From IMG/VR virus record IMGVR_UViG_3300043466_003509, positions 1 to 27,231 of that record: a DNA stretch of 27,231 nt. One strand, written 5' to 3'. The stretch's first letter is position 1. The number at the start of each line of letters is the position of its first letter. The translations under genes and the position numbers were made by a program. Positions 6,984-16,052 of this stretch are shown in pieces. Origin of the DNA: a virus. Below the pieces are notes generated by a model. That model was given only the letters and a program-made list of their open reading frames with translations. It was not told the DNA's origin and searched no databases.

Positions 6984-9900
6984 ATGAGTGATCCGAACGA
7001 AGGTGGAAACGGTGGAGAAGATGGCGATGTAGTAGATCAATATCTACAAATATCGTCCAACGAAATAGTTTTGCCAGAATCAGTAAATGGAAAAGATAGG
7101 TATGTAACTATAGAAAAAATCTCTGCGGAAACAGTTTCTCCTTTGATAAAAAAGGATGTTTCCGTTGACTCTATCTATGAAATCATAGATAGAAACTTTT
7201 CGTACCCATTAACAGCCCACGTTGGATTAAAATTTGACTCAAGAAGCTTTTCTCAAGTTCCAGCAAAAGAGTTTGATGTCAAAATGAAAAAAATTAAAGT
7301 CCCTTCCAATTACTTTCCAATTGGAGGAGATGGATTGGATAGGCGATATGTATTTTCTAATCCAGACTATCCAGCAAATCCAACGACTTTAGATGCGGTA
7401 TTTATTGTGGATCAAAACATGAATTCTGCAACTCGCGCTCTTTTGAGAAGAAATTTGCAGTCGTTTTTAACAAAATTAATTGCTGGATATACAAATGTAA
7501 GATTCTCAATTTGGCAAACGGCTGCATCTGGGATTAATACAATAATTAATGAAAAGACAGGTGATACTATAAATGGATTCACCTATTATGATTCTTACTT
7601 CTTTAAAGAGGTAGAAACTCCAGATTCGACTGGAGCTAATCAAACAAATCTTTATAAATTATTAGATTCCGCACTTGGAGCAGCGCAATTAAGCCCAGCA
7701 ACGAATCCAGATGAAACAATAATCACAAATTTCTTCCTTAGAAAGAGTCAATTTTCAATTACTGATGAAGTCGGCAAAGCTTCAGAAGCGTCTTTGCTGC
7801 AATCAATTTGGAAAAATACCGTAAGAAAAATAATTTATTTTTCTGGTTCTACTCCAGAAGTAATGCAGCCGACAACATATAACTTGTTGCTAAATCAAGC
7901 TGCTGAAAACGGAATTCAAATATACTATTTAAATACAGATCCAGATTTTTCTGGAACAAGAACTTTAAGAGAGTTGGCAATAGAAACTGGAGGTGCCAAA
8001 TTTAATCTTGGGCATGATTCAGACATTAAGCTTCAGCAATTCTGTGACACTAATTTTTATGATAGCAATAAGATTTATTACGGAGATTGGGACGGAACGT
8101 TCAAAATGGCTTGGACTGACAACCCTGCTTGGATTTTGTATGACATAATTACAGATTTTAATTATGGTCTTGGAAATTTTATAGATTTAGGATCTGTTGA
8201 CAAATGGAGCTTATATGATATTGGGCGTTATTGTGATGCAGTAGATGATGATGGTAGATTTAAAGGAGTGCCAGATGGTAAAGGCGGGCTTGAACCAAGA
8301 TATACGTGTAACATAATTTTTTATAATAAAGATGAAGCTTACAATATATTAAAAGACGTAGCTGCTATCTTTAAGGGCATAGTCTATTGGAATACAGAAG
8401 GGTTTTCTTTTTTTGCTGATAGGCCAAAAGACCCTATTATGTATTTCGCAAATGCGAATATTAAAGATGGGGCTTTTCAATATACTGAAACGGCAAGAAA
8501 CAAACGATATACCGCAGTTGAAGTTGTATACAACGATAGATACGATGACTACAAAACAAAAATGGAGTTTGTGGAGGATGTCGATGGCATAAGAAAATAT
8601 GGATTAAATCCATTTAAAGTTAATGCCGCTGGCTGCACTTCAAGATCAGAAGCAAAAAGAATTGGTCGATACATATTATATAGTTCAATATTTGAAGCTG
8701 ACAATGTAAGTTTTACAGCAGGAATCGAGGCCGCATATCTACAACCAGGAGATATTTTTGGCGTTAGCGATGAAGTCAGAAATATTGGCAGAACTTTCGG
8801 AAGAATATTAGCAGTTGACCAGTCTTCAAATTCAATCAAGATTGATGGAGAATTTAAGGCTCCAACAGCGCAAGATCCTTATGGTCTAGATTCGGGCGTA
8901 TACATTCACATTCCGTCTGGAAATTTTGCTGTTTCAGATTTAAACGCTCTTACTGGCAGCGATGGAGATTTTACTGGAACTCTCGCTCAAATTAGATCAA
9001 GAAGACAGACGCAAACAAGAAAATTTAATATACATACGGTAAGCGATGATCCATACGGAGCAACATTAACATTAACAGGGGATTTTTGCCTTCAGAACGT
9101 CGTAACTGACGTATACCCTATAGAGGGAAGAATTTCTGGCGCAAATTATACTGGTCAGACGCTTTTAACTGGATCTGTATACAATTTCCCGAATCATGTC
9201 GTTGCTGGAGGTAATCCAAGATGGGATTCTTTAAGCTTCTCTGATGTCTCTGGTGTTCTTTCTGATTTTGAAATAGACATCGATTTTCTTGGAACCGCTG
9301 GAACTGGACAAGTGATTGGAAATGAAACGAATTGGACTGGCAATATCGCTTATTCAATTTCTTCAAATTCAGTTTTTAATATTAATGGTTCAACAGCTTT
9401 ATCTATAGGAACAAGTCAGACTTATGCGGCAAGAATAAGTGCCGCTGGGACGGTGACTGCATCTGGAGCAATATCTGATTTAAATGCAATATTTGCTAAT
9501 GCTATATATGATAGCGCAAGTAATGGAGATGTGGTTATTGTGTTTACAAGAGGAACACAGGTAAGCAATCAATTCGTGCCAAATTCAACTTGGGCATCTC
9601 TTGCAGCGACAGAAATATTTAAAATTGGGAAAGACAACACTAGTTCTGCAACAGCTAATTATGGCTATGCCTGTGCATTAATCAAAGGTGGGTATAGAGT
9701 TTTAGAAAGGGCTTCCAAAACCATTGGAGAATATGGCAACATATTATTTACTTATAGAGACCTTTTAGCTTTTTCTAGATTAAGACCATACTACACTTTT
9801 GTTCAAGCTGATTTTGGAAACAGAAATGAATCTAGCCATTTAGAATGGGTGAAGGGTGTTGGTTATTCTGTAGGAGATGTAGTAAAGGTAAGTTCAGTTC

Positions 9901-12623
9901 CATACATATGTACAAAAGCGCATACTTCTAGTAACACATTCGCAGAAGATTATGACGCAGGAAGCGCATCAAAATCAAAATGGAGCTTAGGAAATAATCT
10001 AGGTTTTTATACAGTTGGATTGCCAAAAAATTTTTACGGCACAGAAAAAATTTATCTAGACACTTCTTTAACTTCTACTCATGTCTCTAATGCTTTTAAA
10101 TCTTTAGGATTAGATGTTTATGTTGGAGCGGGGACTCTAGGCCAAACAGATTTAAGAACGTTGGCGGAATCAAATGGAATTGGCTACAGCGGCCTTATTT
10201 ACGGAACTGGGTATCCGAGAGGCTTTTATAATTTATCAGTTGACACAAACCCAAGAAATCTTGATTTAATCAAAGAAGGTTCTCTTTATGTATTAAGCGG
10301 TTCTGGCGTCGAACCAAAATTGTATAAAACTATTGCTATAAAAGAAGAAGAAGCCAATCAATACGGAGTAGTTGGAATTGAATATATTGCAGATAAGGAG
10401 GAATTCATAGAAAAAGATATTATTGATACATCCCCAAGTTATTATGTCAGGGGTCCATATGACGTTGTAATTAAACCAGAAAAGCCAAGTGCGATAACTT
10501 CTACTGGCGTATATCAAGAAACAGGCTTATATTTTACTTGGAATGCTAGCGTGAGCCCAATTACAGGGTATAAAGTATATGTAAGTAGGCCAGATTACTC
10601 TACGACAAACGAATATGATTCTATTACCGAATCTTATTCTGTTCCATCTGGAACAACAACTTTAACTATTCCAATTAATGGAATATACGGAGCTTACGAT
10701 ATAGATGTTTATTCGCAAGGAGTTCAATACAAATTGCTTTCAACCGATCCAGCATCAACAGGAGTGGTGCTTTTGCCAACTCCAACGTTATCAATTGAGG
10801 GAGCGACATTAACTTCTACAATACCAAGCGGATTAACTATTGATACAGCAGATGTAGACAGCGTATATTATCGATTAACATATAGCGCCACACATTCTGG
10901 ATTGGGCGCTGGTAATTTTACATCTTCGGACGTAACATTCCGCTGGAAGTATATTGACCCAACTGGAGGGGTGATCGGCACAATAGAACAAATGCTCGAA
11001 AATCCATTCATAGATCTACCACCAAAAGTAACGCTTCATGTTTTAGATCAAGCTGGCAATATAGTTGACGAGATAAAAGAATACCAAGGATTTTCTTATA
11101 CTATAACTAAGAAACAAAATGCAAAACTATTTAGTAGAGAAAAAGACAATCCAAGAGATGTCGATGCCTCTAGATATTTGGGCTTGAGATTAACCGTAAC
11201 AGACAACACAAATCAAACAAAAACTGGTACTTTATACGCTTATAATATTTTACCACAATACACAAATATCGAAGTAATTGATTCTTATCAAAACTCCCCT
11301 TACTACATACTTTCTGGATATTATGGGCACAGTACGTTTACTGGAATAGCGCTTTGGAACCCACAGAACAATACGACCACAGGAATAATCTCAGGATCTG
11401 GCGTAAGAAATTGGACTGGCGGAGCGAATTATTTGTTAAGAAGCGAAGATGAATCAAGAGAGATTTATTTTCAAGATATTTCTGGAGCTTTTCTAAGTGC
11501 AACAGGCTACAACGGAACTGGCATAACAGCGACAGCCACAAGAAAAGGAGTTGGAATAAATTTCAGAGGAACGGGAGAGCCAGATTATGAAGCATACGCT
11601 TACGCTTACGATGACTTAATAACTCATTACAATACATACATAAACAAAAGTATGCCACTTGCGGTATGGGCTAAAGATCACTACGAAAAAAATGTCATAG
11701 GAGGTAATAACGAACCAAGAGTTCTACCTAGGACAAAAAATAATCCACTAGGAATTGCAAATTTAAGTGAAATTACTGCTCCAAACGCCACTGGCTTTTC
11801 TGGGATCGCCTTCACCACTTTAACAGAAAATATATCAAAGGGTGAAATTATATTTAATTGTTATGCTGTAACATCAAATAAAGATGTGTATGGCGTTGAT
11901 ATTTATACTGGAAGTTCGCCAAATTTCCAACCAGACACTTCTGAGGCATCATCTAATATGTTTATGTATATGCCTCTTGAAAAAACAAGAGCTTATTCTA
12001 ATACTATAGCTTTGGGAGCGGGGCTTGAAACTGGTATTTGGTATTATTTTAAATTTAGACCTTGGGATGATTTTGGCGAAGGAGAGATGTCTAATGCGGT
12101 AAGCGGATATTTAGAAGTTGAACCAGGTGAGCCTGTTATAACAAAACCAAATACTTTGTCATTAGATGGCGGTAGAGGAGAAGTTAATCTAATAGATATT
12201 CATAAGCAAGCCTCTTTAATTAGGGGAAGAAAGTATCAAATTAGACTTTTGGGAAGCACTGTTAATTGGACGCAAATAGGAGCAGAATCTGCTATCGTTG
12301 GAACAGAATTTATTTATAATGGAGGGACAATAAGTGGTAGTGGAGGCTTTGTAAAAAGAGTAGAAGTTAAAACTACGCTTTTGCCCAGTTATCTTAATTC
12401 AATTATTTTAGTTTCCCTGCAAAGTGATTCCACGTTGATTCTACCATCTGATGTGCCAGAGGGTTCAAAAGTTATAATTATCAACAGAAGGAACCAAAAC
12501 AATCTCTACGTAGAAGATGCAAATAGAAATCTTATTTCCATTGTCCGTAAAAACGATAGGGCCGAGCTAATCAGAGATGAATCTGAGTGGCTCGACCCTA
12601 GAGGAGACCCGATTTACGTATAA
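6984..12623 (+). CDS. gpJ-like tail tip hub and receptor-binding protein, C-terminal part, with VWA-like insertion
   Basis: An 1879-residue protein. Residues 40-112 and 362-620 match the lambda gpJ hub ('NFSYPLTAHVGLKFDSRSF', 'KVPSNYFP', 'YYGDWDGTFKMAWTDNPAW', 'TDFNYGLG', 'GCTSRSEAKRIGRYILY', 'YLQPGDIFGVSDE'). The hub is interrupted at 135-358 by a von Willebrand A-like domain: Asp143-x-Asn-x-Asn in place of DxSxS, Thr221, 'RKIIYFSGSTPEV', 'AAENGIQIYYLNT', 'LRELAIETGGAKF'. Further modules are an ILEI/PANDER-like segment (about 740-912), a CBM5/12-like module (952-1003), at least one FN3-like domain (about 1165-1280), a 'NWTQIGAESAIVGTEF' module (about 1755-1775) and a C-terminal beta cap. It starts with an acidic Gly-rich stretch and lacks the usual J N-terminal domain, which lies in 5491-6393. 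No Shine-Dalgarno sequence. Its stop directly abuts the nrdB stop on the other strand. Confidence 0.9.
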   Translation: MSDPNEGGNGGEDGDVVDQYLQISSNEIVLPESVNGKDRYVTIEKISAETVSPLIKKDVSVDSIYEIIDRNFSYPLTAHVGLKFDSRSFSQVPAKEFDVKMKKIKVPSNYFPIGGDGLDRRYVFSNPDYPANPTTLDAVFIVDQNMNSATRALLRRNLQSFLTKLIAGYTNVRFSIWQTAASGINTIINEKTGDTINGFTYYDSYFFKEVETPDSTGANQTNLYKLLDSALGAAQLSPATNPDETIITNFFLRKSQFSITDEVGKASEASLLQSIWKNTVRKIIYFSGSTPEVMQPTTYNLLLNQAAENGIQIYYLNTDPDFSGTRTLRELAIETGGAKFNLGHDSDIKLQQFCDTNFYDSNKIYYGDWDGTFKMAWTDNPAWILYDIITDFNYGLGNFIDLGSVDKWSLYDIGRYCDAVDDDGRFKGVPDGKGGLEPRYTCNIIFYNKDEAYNILKDVAAIFKGIVYWNTEGFSFFADRPKDPIMYFANANIKDGAFQYTETARNKRYTAVEVVYNDRYDDYKTKMEFVEDVDGIRKYGLNPFKVNAAGCTSRSEAKRIGRYILYSSIFEADNVSFTAGIEAAYLQPGDIFGVSDEVRNIGRTFGRILAVDQSSNSIKIDGEFKAPTAQDPYGLDSGVYIHIPSGNFAVSDLNALTGSDGDFTGTLAQIRSRRQTQTRKFNIHTVSDDPYGATLTLTGDFCLQNVVTDVYPIEGRISGANYTGQTLLTGSVYNFPNHVVAGGNPRWDSLSFSDVSGVLSDFEIDIDFLGTAGTGQVIGNETNWTGNIAYSISSNSVFNINGSTALSIGTSQTYAARISAAGTVTASGAISDLNAIFANAIYDSASNGDVVIVFTRGTQVSNQFVPNSTWASLAATEIFKIGKDNTSSATANYGYACALIKGGYRVLERASKTIGEYGNILFTYRDLLAFSRLRPYYTFVQADFGNRNESSHLEWVKGVGYSVGDVVKVSSVPYICTKAHTSSNTFAEDYDAGSASKSKWSLGNNLGFYTVGLPKNFYGTEKIYLDTSLTSTHVSNAFKSLGLDVYVGAGTLGQTDLRTLAESNGIGYSGLIYGTGYPRGFYNLSVDTNPRNLDLIKEGSLYVLSGSGVEPKLYKTIAIKEEEANQYGVVGIEYIADKEEFIEKDIIDTSPSYYVRGPYDVVIKPEKPSAITSTGVYQETGLYFTWNASVSPITGYKVYVSRPDYSTTNEYDSITESYSVPSGTTTLTIPINGIYGAYDIDVYSQGVQYKLLSTDPASTGVVLLPTPTLSIEGATLTSTIPSGLTIDTADVDSVYYRLTYSATHSGLGAGNFTSSDVTFRWKYIDPTGGVIGTIEQMLENPFIDLPPKVTLHVLDQAGNIVDEIKEYQGFSYTITKKQNAKLFSREKDNPRDVDASRYLGLRLTVTDNTNQTKTGTLYAYNILPQYTNIEVIDSYQNSPYYILSGYYGHSTFTGIALWNPQNNTTTGIISGSGVRNWTGGANYLLRSEDESREIYFQDISGAFLSATGYNGTGITATATRKGVGINFRGTGEPDYEAYAYAYDDLITHYNTYINKSMPLAVWAKDHYEKNVIGGNNEPRVLPRTKNNPLGIANLSEITAPNATGFSGIAFTTLTENISKGEIIFNCYAVTSNKDVYGVDIYTGSSPNFQPDTSEASSNMFMYMPLEKTRAYSNTIALGAGLETGIWYYFKFRPWDDFGEGEMSNAVSGYLEVEPGEPVITKPNTLSLDGGRGEVNLIDIHKQASLIRGRKYQIRLLGSTVNWTQIGAESAIVGTEFIYNGGTISGSGGFVKRVEVKTTLLPSYLNSIILVSLQSDSTLILPSDVPEGSKVIIINRRNQNNLYVEDANRNLISIVRKNDRAELIRDESEWLDPRGDPIYV

Positions 12624-13679
12624 TTAAAACTTCATATCAAACACAGATTCATCGATCTTATTGTCAACGCCTTTGACATAAGATGAGATTTCTGTCTCTT
12701 GAGGGGCTACTTGGATCTTTTTGCTGTCATAGAAGCTGTCTAGCCAGCCAGCAAGGGGATTGCCCTTGACATTATAAATCTTTTTATAACCCATCGAAGT
12801 AAGTCTATTGTCAGCGAGCCATTCAACATAACGCTTTAAAGAATCAGCAGTGAGGCCAATTAGACTACCCTTTGAGAAAAGATAGTCGGCCCATTCCTTT
12901 TCAGACTCAACGGCCATTCTATAGGCTTCATAGATCTTATCTTCGTTCTTTTTAATGATATCTTGGAACCCTTCCTTTGGCTGATCACGAAGGGCTTTTA
13001 AGATATTTTGAGTGATAGCAACGTGAAGATTTTCGTCACGGGAAATAAGATTAATAATCTTAGCGTTGCCTTCCATCTTTCCACGATAGCCAAAGTAGAA
13101 AGAGCAGGCAAAGGAAACGTAAAAGGTTACGCCCTCAGTGATCTGGGTTGCAAGAAGAGCCTCAAATATCTGCTGCTTTGGATCGTCGCTCTTTGTATTA
13201 AGCAAGGCGTCATAACGACTGGAGATGGCTTGAGCCCTCTTTACAATCTCCTTATCTTCCAAGATTGAATCAAAGAATTTAGTAGCATCTGGGTGAACAT
13301 TCTGGAGAATATATGTATAACTATTGCTGTGGACAGTCTCAAAGAAAGACCAAACGTTCATGCAGATCTCAAGCTCTGGGTTGCTTACGTAATCTGAGAG
13401 CGAATTAATGCTGCGGGACAGCATAGAATCTGTCATTGTTTGGAACCGCAGATTACTATCGAATACGAACTTCTCTTCTGGAGAAAGCATTTTATAATCA
13501 GCGGCATCCTTTGTAAGATTTACCTCCTGTGGACGCCAGAAAAAATTAATCTGCTGATCGTACAGTTCGTAAAACTTAGGATACTTGAGGCGATCATATC
13601 GCTGGATAGCCAAATCTTCTCCGAGAAAAAGCGGCTGCTTGAGCGAATCTAGATTAACGGTGTTAAGGACAGTTTTCAT
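12624..13679 (-). CDS. nrdB: Class Ia ribonucleotide reductase, small subunit
   Basis: A 351-residue R2 subunit that generates the tyrosyl radical used by NrdA to reduce ribonucleotides. Diiron ligands match E. coli R2: Asp84, Glu114, His117, Glu182, Glu216 and His219 ('FQTMTDS', 'FFETVHSNSY', 'ITEGVTFYVSFACSF', 'RDENLH'). The radical tyrosine is Tyr121. The C-terminal tail 'DNKIDESVFDMKF' is the kind of peptide that docks R2 into R1. The start is taken at ATG 13679, two bases after the nrdA stop; an upstream in-frame ATG at 13709 would add ten residues inside nrdA. No ribosome-binding site is seen, so translation is probably coupled to nrdA and gives balanced subunits. The gene is complete and convergent with the tail operon, with no bases between the two stop codons. 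Confidence 0.96.
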   Translation of the reverse strand: MKTVLNTVNLDSLKQPLFLGEDLAIQRYDRLKYPKFYELYDQQINFFWRPQEVNLTKDAADYKMLSPEEKFVFDSNLRFQTMTDSMLSRSINSLSDYVSNPELEICMNVWSFFETVHSNSYTYILQNVHPDATKFFDSILEDKEIVKRAQAISSRYDALLNTKSDDPKQQIFEALLATQITEGVTFYVSFACSFYFGYRGKMEGNAKIINLISRDENLHVAITQNILKALRDQPKEGFQDIIKKNEDKIYEAYRMAVESEKEWADYLFSKGSLIGLTADSLKRYVEWLADNRLTSMGYKKIYNVKGNPLAGWLDSFYDSKKIQVAPQETEISSYVKGVDNKIDESVFDMKF

Positions 13680-13681
13680 TG

Positions 13682-15982
13682 TTATAGGGTGCAAGCTCCA
13701 CCGGCACATCCTTCGGTTTCTTCTTGCGGTTCTGGTTGTGGTTGTGGTTGTTGTACTTCTTTTTTGGTGTGCAGAACTGTCTGAGTATCTCCATCAAATG
13801 TATTTGTGTAATAGAGATTCTTGATTCCGTATTTATAAGCAAGCAGAATATCCTTTACAAGCTCAGTTTGAGGAGGAATTTTGTTTGGATATCTGGTAGT
13901 ATTGTAATAAAGATTCGTTGAGATACTCATATCAACGAACTTCTGAAGAGCAGCAACTACCTTGAGATACCCTTCGTTGGTTGGCATTTCAAATGCCAAA
14001 GTGTAGTCTTCCTTATGCTTGTCAATAGCAGGCACAACAACGGGCATTACGCCAGCCTTTGATCTCTTGAACGAGATAAGGGACCGTGGAGGCTCAATAC
14101 CGTTAGTGGACGATTGAATTACAGAGCTTGACTCTACAGGCATCAAAGCGGTGAGAGTGCTATGGCGCATTCCGTATTGCTTGATATCTTGACGAAGAGC
14201 CTCCCAATCACAATGAAGCTTTTCCTTTACAAACTCATCGACGCTCTTGCAATAGTTGTCAATAGGGAGGATGCCCTTTGAATATTTAGTTAGATTAAAT
14301 TTGGCGCAAGTGCCTTTTTCTTTTGCCAAACCAACGGAAGCCTTGATAAGATTATAGCTGACAAGCTCCATTATGGCAGCAGCCTTATTTGGCGCTTGCT
14401 TATCAAAATATTTAATCTTATTTTTGGCAAAGTAAGCAGCGAGGTTTGTTACGCCAACGCCAAGACTGCGACGATTCTTTGCAAAGTTTGCTGCGGCAGG
14501 AACGAAATAATCTTGGTGATCAATAAGTTCATCAAGCATTCTTACGATGACATCGCAGACTGATTCCATTTCGTTTTCAGAAACTTCTACCAGATTAACG
14601 GCAGAAAGAATGCAGACGCCGATTTCACCATTTGGATCATTAACATCATTGATTGCCTTCAAGGGATGATTTACTTCAAGGCAAAGATTGGATGTATCGA
14701 CTTGTTCTAGCCAAGCGCCATGAGAATTTGCATGGTCTACATTCATCGCGTAAATACGCCCAGTCTCTACACGCTCCTTTGAGAAAAGGAACAGAAGCTC
14801 TCTGGCGTTTACAGTCTTTTTGAACTTGATCTTGGGATTGTTCTCTGCGGCTTCGTAAAGCTCCTTGAACTCTGGCATTCCGAAATTATTCCAAAGCTCA
14901 GGAACTTCATGATATGAAAACAGAGTGACATTCTTATTCGACATTGCACGATCATAGAACAGGCGATCAAAGCCAATGCAGTAATCGAGCTTGCGAACGC
15001 GATTGTCGTCTGTGCCAGCATTGTTCTTTAGAACAAGAATATCTTCAATATCATGATGGAACCAAGCTACGTTAACTGTTGCAGACCCGCCTCGGATTCC
15101 ATTTTGATGACAGCTTTTTACCGTGGACTCAAACATCTTCAAGAATGGTACTGGTCCGGTATGACTGACCATGCCGCCCTTTACTGGGCTATTGACGGCA
15201 CGAATACGGCTAGCATTAATGCCAATACCATAGCGACTTCCAGTAGCGAAGCCAATTGCGCTATTGTTTGCAAAGATTGAACCAAGAGCATCATCTACGG
15301 TAAACAGGGCACAAGACGCATATGACTTCAGCGTTGTGCGGACGCCTGCCATGATTGGAGTTGGCAAATTGATCTTGTGCTGGCTGAAGTAGTTATAAGC
15401 CTTTTTAATATAATTGATTCTGTCGTTCTTATAGCTCTTGAAGAACGTCATAGCAATAAGCATATAAGCGAACTGCGGGGTCTCGTAGATTTTCTTTGTG
15501 GTTCTGTTCTGAACCAGATATTTCTCACAAAGCTGCTTGATGCCAGCATATGTGAAATTAAAATCATTATTATGGCGCAAGAACTCATCGAGCTTGTGAA
15601 ACTCGCGCTCGTCATACCAATTTAAAATATCTGGATCGTAAACCTTTAGCTTGATATTCTCCTTGACAAAATCAATAAGCTTTGGCGCATTCTTGCCTCC
15701 CCAGACTTCCTTTCTAAGCTGAAAGTTAAGAAGTTTAGAAGCAACGTATTGATACTGAGGCTTTTCTTCAGATATCAAACCTGCGGCAGCTTCAATAAGC
15801 GTATTGTGGATATCCTTTGAGGATATGCCATCAAAGAATGAAAGATTGGCGTTCATCGCAACTTCCTCAAATGAGGTATCTGGAACATCTTCGCAAGCCC
15901 AAGCCAAGACTTTGTTAATCTTGTCAGCATCGAACTTTACGACTTCTCCGCTTCTCTTCTTAACAGACATTGTTTTTTTCAT
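13682..15982 (-). CDS. nrdA: Class Ia ribonucleotide reductase, large subunit
   Basis: A 766-residue catalytic subunit that converts NDPs to dNDPs. An N-terminal ATP-cone (about 5-95, 'VKKRSGEVVKFDADKIN') suggests allosteric activity control by ATP/dATP, which many phage enzymes lack. Active-site residues are present: Cys224 ('SYASCALF') and Cys457 ('GEIGVCILS') as the disulfide pair, Asn432-x-Cys434-x-Glu436 ('TSNLCLEV') for the thiyl radical, and a Tyr-Tyr pair in 'KNLYYTNTFDG' for radical transfer. The C-terminal Cys759-x4-Cys764 ('GCAGGACTL') is the usual relay to thioredoxin or glutaredoxin, reached through a Pro-Gln-rich flexible linker. Two ATGs are possible (15982 or four codons later); neither has a Shine-Dalgarno sequence. 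It forms an operon with nrdB. Confidence 0.96.
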   Translation of the reverse strand: MKKTMSVKKRSGEVVKFDADKINKVLAWACEDVPDTSFEEVAMNANLSFFDGISSKDIHNTLIEAAAGLISEEKPQYQYVASKLLNFQLRKEVWGGKNAPKLIDFVKENIKLKVYDPDILNWYDEREFHKLDEFLRHNNDFNFTYAGIKQLCEKYLVQNRTTKKIYETPQFAYMLIAMTFFKSYKNDRINYIKKAYNYFSQHKINLPTPIMAGVRTTLKSYASCALFTVDDALGSIFANNSAIGFATGSRYGIGINASRIRAVNSPVKGGMVSHTGPVPFLKMFESTVKSCHQNGIRGGSATVNVAWFHHDIEDILVLKNNAGTDDNRVRKLDYCIGFDRLFYDRAMSNKNVTLFSYHEVPELWNNFGMPEFKELYEAAENNPKIKFKKTVNARELLFLFSKERVETGRIYAMNVDHANSHGAWLEQVDTSNLCLEVNHPLKAINDVNDPNGEIGVCILSAVNLVEVSENEMESVCDVIVRMLDELIDHQDYFVPAAANFAKNRRSLGVGVTNLAAYFAKNKIKYFDKQAPNKAAAIMELVSYNLIKASVGLAKEKGTCAKFNLTKYSKGILPIDNYCKSVDEFVKEKLHCDWEALRQDIKQYGMRHSTLTALMPVESSSVIQSSTNGIEPPRSLISFKRSKAGVMPVVVPAIDKHKEDYTLAFEMPTNEGYLKVVAALQKFVDMSISTNLYYNTTRYPNKIPPQTELVKDILLAYKYGIKNLYYTNTFDGDTQTVLHTKKEVQQPQPQPEPQEETEGCAGGACTL

Positions 15983-16001
15983 AAAAGTAAAATAAGGTAA
16001 A

Positions 16002-16026
16002 AGGCTTTACAGTTTTAGTAGAGCCT
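16002..16026 (-). terminator. Possible intrinsic terminator upstream of nrdA
   Basis: On the minus strand, AGGCTCTAC and GTAAAGCCT pair over nine positions with one mismatch and a 7-base loop, followed by TTTTACCTTATTTTACTTTT. This lies in the 70-bp gap between the GNAT gene (16053-16526) and nrdA. It could end the GNAT transcript or act as a leader element for nrdA. The stem is modest and the T-run is interrupted, so confidence is limited. Confidence 0.4.
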
Positions 16027-16052
16027 AAAAAGGAAAAAAAATGGGTTAGGAA

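Noticed and set aside
6393-6984. Group I/II intron splitting gpJ
   Set aside because: The gap is filled by a complete 190-residue ORF tightly spaced on both sides, with no endonuclease motif and no intron structure I could recognise; an inserted gene explains it better.
10293-10517. Minus-strand ORF within the gpJ-like gene
   Set aside because: Low-complexity aromatic-rich translation, typical of an antisense shadow of an AT-rich gene.
12624-13709. Longer nrdB start at 13709
   Set aside because: The extra ten residues overlap the nrdA coding end; the ATG at 13679, two bases after the nrdA stop, gives a start matching R2 proteins in position and numbering.
13680-13760. Tandem repeat of GGTTGT-type units
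   Set aside because: It encodes the Pro-Gln-rich linker (PQPQPEPQ) before the C-terminal cysteines of NrdA, so it is explained as coding low complexity.
13008-15995. Several plus-strand ORFs of 60-90 codons across nrdA and nrdB
   Set aside because: They are shadows in genes whose minus-strand products are unambiguous; no start signals or recognisable domains.
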